Origin: Burkholderiales bacterium UBA2647
GTDB taxonomy: Bacteria; Pseudomonadota; Gammaproteobacteria; Burkholderiales; Burkholderiaceae_E
Length of the DNA: 63,537 nt
Assembly: GCA_002359635.1 (NCBI GenBank)
Contig: DENJ01000058.1
Coordinates: 19,264 to 82,800, forward strand
Direction: 5' to 3'
Shown: one piece after another, positions 17,815 through 25,404 of the stretch
Numbering within the stretch: the first letter of the stretch is position 1
How the letters are laid out: each line of letters opens with the position of its first letter
The notes under the pieces: model-generated
The model's input: the letters and a program-made list of their open reading frames with translations, nothing else
Told to the model about the DNA's origin: nothing
Databases searched by the model: none
Translations under genes and position numbers: made by a program

Positions 17815-18458
17815 TGCAACTGCCCATGTTGTTGTTTGGGTGGGAGCGGGGAAACGGTGGCGGGATTGAGTGCTTGCGCCAGGCGCAAACGCGCACGATG
17901 GAGCCTCGTTCGCAAGGTGTTGAGCTCAACGCCAGCGATGATCGCAGCCTCGGCGTAGCTGCGCTCTTGGATATCGACAAGCAGCAAGGCTTCCCGAAAG
18001 ACGAAGGGCAGGGCTTCGATAGCGGCCCACAGCGCACGTTGACTTGAGGCGCTTTCAAAGGCTTCAAGAGGTCCCTCAACAAGGGCATCGCCGAACTGCA
18101 AGTTTTCATCACCATCGCTGTCCTCGCTAGCAATTTCTCGCCCCTGCCGACGCCATTGGCCAAGGAGTCCATGTCTTGCGATACCCGCCAAATAGCCACC
18201 TAAAGAGCCACGCTCAGGATTAAAGGCCCTTGGCTGCTGGGCAAGACTCAAAAAGGCATCTTGCAAGGCGTCTGAGGCAGCCTCCTCACTCGCACCAAGC
18301 GCAAGCAGGTAGCGATAGACGGGGCCGCTATGGCGACGATAAATCGGCTCCAGGCCTTGCATGCGCCCTTCACACAACAAGGCTAGAGCTCGCAGATCCT
18401 CTGCTGGCTGTTCAGCGCTCACGAATCCATGGTGTCCGGACCCTTGGAAAGTTCCCAA
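17811..18458 (-). CDS. ECF-type RNA polymerase sigma factor (sigma-70 family)
   Basis: Up to 215 aa. Sigma region 2 is seen at about residues 30-95 (YRRHSGPVYRYLLALG, then DALQDAFLSLA and GSLGGYLAGIARHGL). Region 4 is at about 145-200 (LPFVFREALLLVDIQE, RSYAEAAIIAG, TLRTRLHRARLRLAQAL). The first in-frame start is TTG at 18458; a GTG at 18422 gives a 203-aa protein that still holds all of region 2, and neither has a strong ribosome site. The gene leads a three-gene operon with a membrane protein and an exported protein, so it probably responds to an envelope signal. A Gln/Pro-rich tail follows region 4. Confidence 0.88.
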   Translation of the reverse strand: MGTFQGSGHHGFVSAEQPAEDLRALALLCEGRMQGLEPIYRRHSGPVYRYLLALGASEEAASDALQDAFLSLAQQPRAFNPERGSLGGYLAGIARHGLLGQWRRQGREIASEDSDGDENLQFGDALVEGPLEAFESASSQRALWAAIEALPFVFREALLLVDIQERSYAEAAIIAGVELNTLRTRLHRARLRLAQALNPATVSPLPPKQQHGQLQ

Positions 18459-18498
18459 CGATGGCCTGTCTTCAAGCGCCTGTCACTTTCTTGTGCCC

Positions 18499-19038
18499 TC
18501 AATAGGCACCGATTGCCAAGCCCGCAGCGACTTGCAGGCCGATTTCCCGACAGGCGGCAAGGCTTGCGGGTGCCAATTGCTTAGGTGCCAGGATGGCCTC
18601 CTCGCTTTGTGCCTGGGTGCAAACAATAAAGGCCTCTTGGATCGCAACCAGGCGCCAGCCCTGCACGATGCGGGCAAGCTGTTTTGCGGCGCCCTGTCCA
18701 TCGCTGCCTGCGCAGACCAAATGCTGATAGCGCCTACCTTGGACCCGTCCAAGCAGCGGGTAGTAGTGACGATCAAAGCATTCCTTCATCGCACCGCTCA
18801 GTCCACCGAGATTTTCGGGTCCGATGAAGGCATAGGCTGAGGCTGCAAGCAGGTCATCTGCCTGGCAATGGCTAAAGGGCATGATGCGGACCTCAATACC
18901 GGCTTCGCTTTGTGCGCCTTCCAGAAATGCTTCCGCCATGGCAAGACTGCCACCAGTGCGGCTATGAAAGAGGATCAACAGGCTTGGCAAGGGCGCAGTC
19001 CTAGGGAATGATGCATGCTTTGAACCATCATCGATCAT
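18499..19038 (-). CDS. Flavodoxin-like NAD(P)H-dependent oxidoreductase
   Basis: About 179 aa from the ATG at 19038; an upstream in-frame start at 19113 would overlap the divergent hydrolase gene and is less likely. The flavodoxin fold is visible in LLILFHSRTGGS, the FMN-phosphate loop (about residues 20-31), and in AYAFIGPENLGGLSGAMKECFDR, which is the isoalloxazine-binding part shortened by the usual flavodoxin pattern. It probably binds FMN and reduces quinones or a partner protein. It sits alone on its strand between the ECF operon and a divergent serine hydrolase, 30 bp from the latter's start. Confidence 0.8.
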   Translation of the reverse strand: MIDDGSKHASFPRTAPLPSLLILFHSRTGGSLAMAEAFLEGAQSEAGIEVRIMPFSHCQADDLLAASAYAFIGPENLGGLSGAMKECFDRHYYPLLGRVQGRRYQHLVCAGSDGQGAAKQLARIVQGWRLVAIQEAFIVCTQAQSEEAILAPKQLAPASLAACREIGLQVAAGLAIGAY

Positions 19039-19068
19039 CGCCCAGGTTCTGGCGCGAAAGGAATTGGC

Positions 19069-20283
19069 ATGGATTTCCCCCTGGTTTCTACCCCAATTGA
19101 GGATGCACCTCAACCCTCGCTCGGTCTTCGTGCATCAAGCCTGCAGCCACTTTACGATGCCATTCAGGAACATATTGCGCAAGGGCGGTATCCGGGCTGC
19201 CAGATTGCTTTAGCCTGGCAGGGTCGTTTGCTTGTCGAACGCAGTTTCGGTCTGGCGCGCCTTGGCAAGTCGTCGCGGCTGGCATCCGATCCAGACCCGG
19301 CCCTTGATGCCCAGGGCCTCGAGGACCAGCCGATGGAGGCTCAAGCCGATCATCTCTGGCTTTTGTACTCGAACACCAAGATTCTGATGGCCGCAGCGCT
19401 TTGGAAACTTGCCGAAACAGGGCGTCTGCGATTTGCTGATCCGGTTGCAGACTATGTGCCTTCATTTGCCAGGCACGGTAAAGGTGATATAACGATCTAT
19501 CATTTGATCACCCATCAGGCAGGCTTTCCCAACGCGGAAGTTCCCGCTTCGATGTGGCATGACATGGGACAGGTCGCGGCCTTTTATGCTGATGTGGTAC
19601 CCGATTGGCTCGCTGGGAGCAGGGTTCACTATCACGGAGTCAGCGCCCACTGGGTGCTCGCGCTCGTGATGGAGGCGATTACGGGCAAGCGGTTTCAGGA
19701 TGTTGTGCGAACCCTCGTGCTCGAACCGCTCGGTCTTGCTCAAGATTTATTCATGGGCCTATCGGAACACCATTTGGAACGTATAACATACTTATATGAA
19801 CCGGATCCCCTGCATCCTGGCAAATTGCGCCTGCGGTCAGAGCATATGAGCGAAACATGGCAGCGTACTGGCGTGCCAGGGGGTGGCGCTTATGGCACGG
19901 CACGCGGCATGGCAGCCCTGTATCAAATGATGCTCATGGGCGGTTCATTGCATGGCCAGCAATGGATTTCGCCACGCACCTTGGCCTATGCGATTCGGAA
20001 TCACACGGGCGACAGGGTGGATCTCTTTATGGGTATGCCGATGCATCGCGGACTTGGCCCGCATTTGCGGGGCACGAGCTTGTCGATTCGCGGGCTTGGC
20101 GATATTGCACCGCCCGAAGCTTTCGGCCACGGAGGGGTTGGCAGCTCCTACTGTTGGGCAGATCCTAAGAGCGGGGTGTCTTTTGCCTACATCACCAATG
20201 CAAGAATCCCAGAGCCCTGGCACTCCTGGCGCTTGAACCAGATTGCCAACCTGGTGCATGCCGCGATTCGTCCGGTTGCCTGA
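19069..20283 (+). CDS. Serine hydrolase of the beta-lactamase/class C (esterase EstB-like) family
   Basis: 404 aa. Catalytic SxxK is Ser101-Asn-Thr-Lys104. The second motif is probably Tyr188 (HYHG, in place of YxN), and the third is HGG near residue 354 (FGHGGVGSS). No signal peptide is evident, which favours a cytoplasmic esterase or peptidase over a periplasmic beta-lactamase. Family members hydrolyse esters, D-amino-acid amides or lactams. The gene ends 9 bp before the D-serine-dehydratase-like gene, so the two are likely co-transcribed. A D-amino-acid-containing substrate would link them, but that is inference. Confidence 0.88.
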   Translation: MDFPLVSTPIEDAPQPSLGLRASSLQPLYDAIQEHIAQGRYPGCQIALAWQGRLLVERSFGLARLGKSSRLASDPDPALDAQGLEDQPMEAQADHLWLLYSNTKILMAAALWKLAETGRLRFADPVADYVPSFARHGKGDITIYHLITHQAGFPNAEVPASMWHDMGQVAAFYADVVPDWLAGSRVHYHGVSAHWVLALVMEAITGKRFQDVVRTLVLEPLGLAQDLFMGLSEHHLERITYLYEPDPLHPGKLRLRSEHMSETWQRTGVPGGGAYGTARGMAALYQMMLMGGSLHGQQWISPRTLAYAIRNHTGDRVDLFMGMPMHRGLGPHLRGTSLSIRGLGDIAPPEAFGHGGVGSSYCWADPKSGVSFAYITNARIPEPWHSWRLNQIANLVHAAIRPVA

Positions 20284-20292
20284 GGCTTTGTC

Positions 20293-21672
20293 ATGCCCAG
20301 TCTTGAATCGATACAGCAGGCCTACCTCGATGCAAGCTTCAAAGGTTTTCCGCTGGATCATCATCCCTTTCAGTTGGGACAGGCCGCTGAACAGGCTTTA
20401 AACCTCTTGGCTGGCGATTTGCCCTTCCCCTGTGCCATCTTGCGTGAGTCAGCGCTATCGCATAACAGCCGCTGGTATGCCGCTTTTGCAAAAGAACTCG
20501 GTATAGATTTTGCGCCTCATGGAAAAACAAGCATGGCGCCTCAGATTTTTGAGCGGCAGCTGCGCGATGGCGCCTGGGGTATCACGGTCGGGACGGTGCA
20601 GCAGGCCTGGATTGCACTGGATGCGGGCGTTGAGCGGGTCTTGATGGCCAATCAAATCGCATCAGCGGGTGAGGCGCAGCGATGGTTATCGATGACAGCG
20701 CGTTATCCCAAGGCAATCATGCTCAGCTTGATCGACTCGCAGGCGCAGTTGGAGATGCTTTGCAAGGCGGCTCAAGCCGCGCAGGCAGCGGATCATGCCA
20801 GGACGCAGCCCTTCAAAGTCTTGGTTGAGCTCGGGCGTGCCGGTGGACGAACCGGTTGCCGTAGTCTTGAGGATGCCTTGGAACTTGCCCTCGAAGTCAG
20901 TCGCCGGCCGGAACTCGAATTGCTGGGGGTTGAAGCCTACGAAGGACTTGCAGCCACGGGCGAGAGCGAAAAAGATGAGGCCATGGTGCATGACTGGATG
21001 CAGTCGCTCACAGCGCTCGTTGAGGCCATTGAACAGGCTAAGGCCTGGGATGGCAAGGAGGTCATCATCTCAGCGGGCGGCTCTTCGGTTTTTGATCTGG
21101 TGGCGAGGGCTCTGGTCAAGGCAAGACAGCATTTGACATGCTTAAGGCCGATACGCATTGTATTACGCTCGGGTTGTTATATCACACACGATGACGGCAA
21201 CTACCGAAGACTGCAAACGGCGATGGAGGCCAGAGGCCTGAGTCAGACGATTCGTGAAGGATTGCCGATCACTTGTTGTGGGCCAGCATGGCACCGTGGA
21301 TGGCTTCAAGGTGTCAAGCAAAGCGGGCTCATGCCGGCGATGGAGGTGTGGGCCTGCGTACAATCAAGGCCCGAACCGGACCTGGCGCTGGTCACCATGG
21401 GACGACGTGACGCGGGCTTTGATAGCGGCCTGCCCGCGCCGGTGTTGAGCTATCGTAAGGGACAGATAGAGGCTGTGCCTTCGCATTGGAAGCTGCAGGC
21501 CATGAACGATCAGCATGGCTATTTGAGGCTTCATGAGGAGGATGAATTGCAGGTCGGTGATCTTATCGGTTTTGGGATTTCTCATCCCTGCACCACGTTT
21601 GATAAGTGGCGTCTTTTTTGGGTCATCGATGATGCATACAATGTCATTTCAGCGATCCGGACCTTTTTTTAG
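20293..21672 (+). CDS. PLP-dependent D-serine dehydratase-like / alanine-racemase-fold amino acid deaminase
   Basis: 459 aa. An alanine-racemase-type N-terminal barrel carries the PLP lysine Lys78 in FAPHGKTSMAP. The C-terminal beta domain has SHPCTTFDKW with His431 and Cys433, the zinc-ligand pair of eukaryotic-type D-serine dehydratases and D-threonine aldolases. This combination suggests a D-3-hydroxyamino-acid deaminase or aldolase. It follows the serine hydrolase by 9 bp and is followed by the small TerB-like gene 29 bp on. Substrate specificity cannot be read directly from the sequence. Confidence 0.86.
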   Translation: MPSLESIQQAYLDASFKGFPLDHHPFQLGQAAEQALNLLAGDLPFPCAILRESALSHNSRWYAAFAKELGIDFAPHGKTSMAPQIFERQLRDGAWGITVGTVQQAWIALDAGVERVLMANQIASAGEAQRWLSMTARYPKAIMLSLIDSQAQLEMLCKAAQAAQAADHARTQPFKVLVELGRAGGRTGCRSLEDALELALEVSRRPELELLGVEAYEGLAATGESEKDEAMVHDWMQSLTALVEAIEQAKAWDGKEVIISAGGSSVFDLVARALVKARQHLTCLRPIRIVLRSGCYITHDDGNYRRLQTAMEARGLSQTIREGLPITCCGPAWHRGWLQGVKQSGLMPAMEVWACVQSRPEPDLALVTMGRRDAGFDSGLPAPVLSYRKGQIEAVPSHWKLQAMNDQHGYLRLHEEDELQVGDLIGFGISHPCTTFDKWRLFWVIDDAYNVISAIRTFF

Positions 21673-21701
21673 CATGCAACATTTTTTTGAAGGAGTTGAT
21701 G

Positions 21702-22118
21702 ATGGGATTGTTTGATATGTTTAAGAGCGAGCCGCCCAAGCTCAACCCACGTATGGCTTTAGCCGTGGGATTGCTCTATATGATGGCCTCGGATGGACAA
21801 ATCGAGGAAGAGGAAATCGGCCAACTGCAAAGCGTTGTGGGTGGTGATCGCAGTCTGCTTGAAACCGCTATCAAGTACTTGCGGGCCGTGAGCTTCGATC
21901 AGTTCCTGCAAGCTGCGCCTGGCGTGCTCAACGAGGCGCAACGCCTTTGCTTGTTGGTCAATGCCTGTGACTCCTTGCTTGCCGATGGTGTTGCCGCACC
22001 CCAGGAGCAAGCCATGTTTGGACAGCTGCTCAATGCAATGGCCGTGAGCGAAGATCAGTTTCGTCCCTACTTTCAGGCGATCGCAGTCAAGAATAATCGT
22101 TCGGTTTTTGGAAACTGA
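21702..22118 (+). CDS. TerB-like (tellurite-resistance protein B domain) small protein
   Basis: 138 aa from the ATG at 21702, chosen because AGGAG ends 6 bp upstream; an ATG one codon earlier and a TTG at 21687 are possible. The all-helical sequence with acidic loops (ASDGQIEEEE and CDSLLADGVAAPQEQ) fits the TerB/DjlA-N fold, which binds metal ions. No ter operon partners are nearby, so tellurite resistance is not implied. It may be co-transcribed with the two upstream genes. The actual role is unknown. Confidence 0.75.
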   Translation: MGLFDMFKSEPPKLNPRMALAVGLLYMMASDGQIEEEEIGQLQSVVGGDRSLLETAIKYLRAVSFDQFLQAAPGVLNEAQRLCLLVNACDSLLADGVAAPQEQAMFGQLLNAMAVSEDQFRPYFQAIAVKNNRSVFGN

Positions 22119-22159
22119 TTGAGTTACCTGGTTTTTGCTGTGAATCAAGGAGCGCGCTA

Positions 22160-22855
22160 GTGACCGTGAAGACAGATTTCGAGCGGGTTGCAACCGAATG
22201 GGTAGAGAAAGCGCGACAGTTTCCAGCCGCTATCCTTGCCGATGTTGCAGGACGTCGAGGGGGCTTATCGGGCCGTATCAGGGCATTGAATCCGGCGATG
22301 CAGTTGGCAGGTCCCGCATTCACTGTGGAAGTAAGGCCAGGTGACAACTTAATGATTCACGCAGCGCTGATGCTTGCTCGTCCTGGTGATGTGCTGGTGG
22401 TCGACGGCAAAGGCGACTTAAGCTGTGCCCTCACAGGTGGCTTGATGGCTGCCCATGCCAAGGCCGCAGGCATTGCAGGTTTTGTGATTGATGGCGCGGT
22501 GCGCGATGTTGCCGAGTGCGCGCAGGGTGATTTTCCGATATTTGCCGCTGGGTTCAATCCCAATGGGCCGACGAAAGCGGTTGCAGGGCGACTCGGCAGC
22601 CCGATTTCGGCAGGCGGCATCGCGATTGAGCCTGGCGATCTGGTGATTGGCGATGCCGATGGCGTGACGGTTATTCCCAGGTATCAGGTGGCCTCGGTAT
22701 TGGCTCAAGCTCAGGCCAAAGTGGATGCTGAGTCGGCTCGAATGGCTGAAATTGCTCGGGGAGATTTAATGCCCGATTTTCTAAACGCCTGTCTTCGTCA
22801 TGCAGGGCTGATAGCGTCGCAGCAGGACTGGCAGGCTTTGGGTGCTTCGGAATAA
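22160..22855 (+). CDS. RraA-fold aldolase (4-hydroxy-4-methyl-2-oxoglutarate / CHA aldolase-like)
   Basis: 231 aa from a GTG start with AAGGAG upstream. It has the RraA-like fold with the catalytic Arg-Asp pair in IDGAVRDVAE at about residues 112-121, and a conserved GDLVIGDADGVTVIP strand near 160. Active aldolases of this family use a divalent metal to cleave 4-carboxy-4-hydroxy-2-oxoadipate or 4-hydroxy-4-methyl-2-oxoglutarate to pyruvate plus oxaloacetate or pyruvate, the end of gallate/protocatechuate meta-cleavage. RraA itself, an RNase E inhibitor, is shorter. The last 185 bp overlap antiparallel with the DNA polymerase IV gene. Confidence 0.87.
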   Translation: MTVKTDFERVATEWVEKARQFPAAILADVAGRRGGLSGRIRALNPAMQLAGPAFTVEVRPGDNLMIHAALMLARPGDVLVVDGKGDLSCALTGGLMAAHAKAAGIAGFVIDGAVRDVAECAQGDFPIFAAGFNPNGPTKAVAGRLGSPISAGGIAIEPGDLVIGDADGVTVIPRYQVASVLAQAQAKVDAESARMAEIARGDLMPDFLNACLRHAGLIASQQDWQALGASE

Positions 22856-24053
22856 GTCGCGCGGCTTTCACCCCCAGCAATCGGATTCGCCTGTCGAAGT
22901 TGAAACGCTTTAAGCACTGACTGGCCCAATGCCTGAGTAGGGCCGGGTCATCGGTTGCTTGAGCAAAACTTAAATCACGGGTGCTGGTCTTGAATTGATC
23001 GTTACGTATTTTAACACTTACGGCACGACAGAGCCGCTCTTTTTTTTGTAAATCAGCTGCAAGTTGCTGGCACAGTCGGGTAAACACCGCACCGAGTTCA
23101 AGGCGATCTTGTTTCGGATGCATATCTCGCTCGAGGGTTGTCTCGCGGCTCATTGAAATCGGTTCACTGGCGAGCACCAAAGGTCGTTCGTCGATGCCCC
23201 GGCTCGCATCGATCAGCCAACGGCCATGGGCCAAGCCAAAATGAGCTTGCAAATCGCTGGCCTTGCAAGCTGCGAGATGGGCGATTTGGTGAAGGCCAAG
23301 GGCCTGAAGCTTTGCCGCGGTTCGCGGACCAACACCATGGAGGCGTGAGACTGGAAGCGGCCAGAGCTTTTCTTGAATCGACGCGGCGGTCAAAAGGCTC
23401 AAGCCGTTTGGCTTTTGCATATCACTTGCAATTTTTGCCAAGAGCTTATTTGGCGCAAGTCCGATGGAGCAGCTGAGCCCGGTCGCATCGAAAATGCTCG
23501 ATTGAAGATGGCGCGCCAAGTCCTGCGCGGCATCGATGTCCCCGCAATGGGTGAGATCGATATAAACCTCATCAATGCCACGATCTTCCATGGCCAGACC
23601 GTGGCTGCTGATGATGGCCTTAAAGCGCCGCGAATAGTCGCGATAACGTTCAAAATCGGCAGCGAGTAAGATGGCTTCAGGGCAACGCTCGGCGGCTTTC
23701 ATCAGCCCCATGCCTGAGCCGATGGCAAATGCCCTGGCCGCATAACTCGCTGTGGTGATCACACCTCGGCCCTGATACTGTCGAAGACGAGGCATGCGAT
23801 CTGCGGCAATGCGTTCGTGTGAGCCGTACTCGGCAAGCAGACGATCCATTTGATGCGCGATGCTTTTTGAGCGGCCGCCGACCACAAGCGAGAGCCCTTG
23901 CAGCTGAGGAAAGCGCAGCAGTTCAACGGATGCAAAAAAAGCATCCATGTCGAGATGGGCAATCAGCCTTGGCAAAGGCTTTTCTGCCATGTTTGCAAGG
24001 TCATCGGGCAGCCTTAGCCCCTCATGGAGGACTATTGCTCGCGTTGTTTGCAT
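22671..24053 (-). CDS. dinB: DNA polymerase IV (Y-family translesion polymerase)
   Basis: Up to 460 aa; an internal ATG at 23990 would start just before the catalytic domain and give 439 aa. The active site is intact: first aspartate in HLDMDAFFASVE, steric-gate region following, and the acidic pair in GIDEVYID. Helix-hairpin-helix GVGPRTAAKLQALGL lies near residue 240 and the little-finger domain follows. Relative to E. coli Pol IV there is an insertion of about 35 residues after VVGG in the fingers. The C-terminus extends about 60 Pro/Glu-rich residues beyond the little finger and overlaps the aldolase gene. No beta-clamp motif was assigned with confidence. Confidence 0.92.
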   Translation of the reverse strand: MQTTRAIVLHEGLRLPDDLANMAEKPLPRLIAHLDMDAFFASVELLRFPQLQGLSLVVGGRSKSIAHQMDRLLAEYGSHERIAADRMPRLRQYQGRGVITTASYAARAFAIGSGMGLMKAAERCPEAILLAADFERYRDYSRRFKAIISSHGLAMEDRGIDEVYIDLTHCGDIDAAQDLARHLQSSIFDATGLSCSIGLAPNKLLAKIASDMQKPNGLSLLTAASIQEKLWPLPVSRLHGVGPRTAAKLQALGLHQIAHLAACKASDLQAHFGLAHGRWLIDASRGIDERPLVLASEPISMSRETTLERDMHPKQDRLELGAVFTRLCQQLAADLQKKERLCRAVSVKIRNDQFKTSTRDLSFAQATDDPALLRHWASQCLKRFNFDRRIRLLGVKAARLIPKHPKPASPAATLSALHDEDRRLENRALNLPEQFQPFEPTQHPLWPELEPIPRPPDTWE

Positions 24054-24101
24054 CTGCAGCGATAATCAAACGGCATTTTTATCTTTAGTGAGCGCACAAC
24101 C

Positions 24102-25307
24102 GTGAATATTTTTGCGTCGATTGTCTCGATCATAAGCCTAAGTCTTTTTGCTTTCCCGGTACAAGCACAGTCAAGCGCTGGTCCAATCCGCATTGGCGAG
24201 ATCAATAGCTATAAGGCTCAGGCTGCCTTTCTTGAACCTTACCGCAAGGGGATCGATTTGGCCCTCGAGGAAGTCAATGCCGCCGGTGGCGTGCTGGGTC
24301 GTAAACTCCAAGTCATTTACCGAGACGACAATGCATCGCCTGCCGATGCGGTGCGCGCTGCAGAAGAGTTGCTCAGCGCTGAGAAGGTCGATGTGCTCGC
24401 CGGCACATTCTTGTCTCACGTGGGTCTCGCGGTTTCGGATCTTGCGCGTCAGCGCAAGGTTTTTTTCCTTGCCTCAGAGCCGCTCACCGACAAGATTGTC
24501 TGGCAACAAGGGCATCGCTACACATTTCGTTTACGGCCTTCGACCTATATGCAAGTCGACATGCTGATTGCGGAGGCTGTCGCGCTCAAGCGTCGGCGTT
24601 GGGCTCTGGTGTACCCGAACTATGAATACGGACAGTCCGCGGTAGCAAGCTTTAAGGCTCGGCTTAAGGCTTTGCAGCCTGATGTGGAATTCGTGGCCGA
24701 GCAGGCTAGCCCACTCGGTAAACTAGACGCTGGACCGGTCGTCCAAGCCCTGGACGAGGCAAAGCCTGAAGCAATCTTCAATGTGCTCTTTGGGGCAGAT
24801 TTAGCCAAGTTTGTTCGTGAAGGCAATAACCGTGGGTTATTCGAAAAAGCGGCGGTGGTTAGCTTGCTGACTGGTGAGCCAGAATATCTTGATCCGCTGA
24901 AAGCAGAGGCGCCTCAGGGCTGGATTGTGACCGGATACCCCTGGTATGCGATCGATACGCCGGCGCACAAGCGATTTCTTGATGCTTATCAGAACCGATA
25001 TAAAGATTATCCGCGACTTGGTTCGGTGGTGGGCTACAGCACGATTAAAGCGCTCGCTGCAGGATTTAAGGCTGCAGGCAGCGTCGATACTGAAAAGCTT
25101 GTTGTCGCTTTCCAGGGCTTGGCCTTCGATACACCCTTTGGCACAGCACGCTTTCGCGCCATCGATCATCAAAGCACCATGGGTGCTTTTGTCGGGCGGA
25201 TCGCCGTGCAATCCGGTAAAGGTGTGATGCAACAGATCCGCTACGCCGATGGGGCGAAACACCTGCCAAGCGACGAGCAGGTCCGGCAACTACGCCCCAA
25301 ACCCTGA
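24102..25307 (+). CDS. Branched-chain-amino-acid-type ABC transporter substrate-binding protein
   Basis: 401 aa from a GTG start. A signal peptide (hydrophobic residues about 5-18, cleavage after VQAQ) exports it to the periplasm. The mature protein is a Peripla_BP_6/LivK-type receptor: IRIGEINSYKAQ, a GIDLALEEVNAAGGV helix near residue 50, and DDNASPADAVRAAEELL near 75 are typical. Such receptors bind amino acids, amides, urea or aromatic acids. It heads a complete importer with a fused permease and two ATPases downstream; the substrate is unknown. Confidence 0.92.
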   Translation: MNIFASIVSIISLSLFAFPVQAQSSAGPIRIGEINSYKAQAAFLEPYRKGIDLALEEVNAAGGVLGRKLQVIYRDDNASPADAVRAAEELLSAEKVDVLAGTFLSHVGLAVSDLARQRKVFFLASEPLTDKIVWQQGHRYTFRLRPSTYMQVDMLIAEAVALKRRRWALVYPNYEYGQSAVASFKARLKALQPDVEFVAEQASPLGKLDAGPVVQALDEAKPEAIFNVLFGADLAKFVREGNNRGLFEKAAVVSLLTGEPEYLDPLKAEAPQGWIVTGYPWYAIDTPAHKRFLDAYQNRYKDYPRLGSVVGYSTIKALAAGFKAAGSVDTEKLVVAFQGLAFDTPFGTARFRAIDHQSTMGAFVGRIAVQSGKGVMQQIRYADGAKHLPSDEQVRQLRPKP

Positions 25308-25404
25308 GCTGAAGGGCTAGCGATATCGCGACAAGCCTGTGTTGCGCAAACCCTCTGCAAAGGCGAATCGGCCTCGCGCTTGATGGCATCGATGGTTGCG
25401 ATCC

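Noticed and set aside
21702..22118. Tellurite resistance determinant
   Set aside because: Only a TerB-like domain is present, without terZACDE partners; the domain alone does not indicate tellurite resistance.
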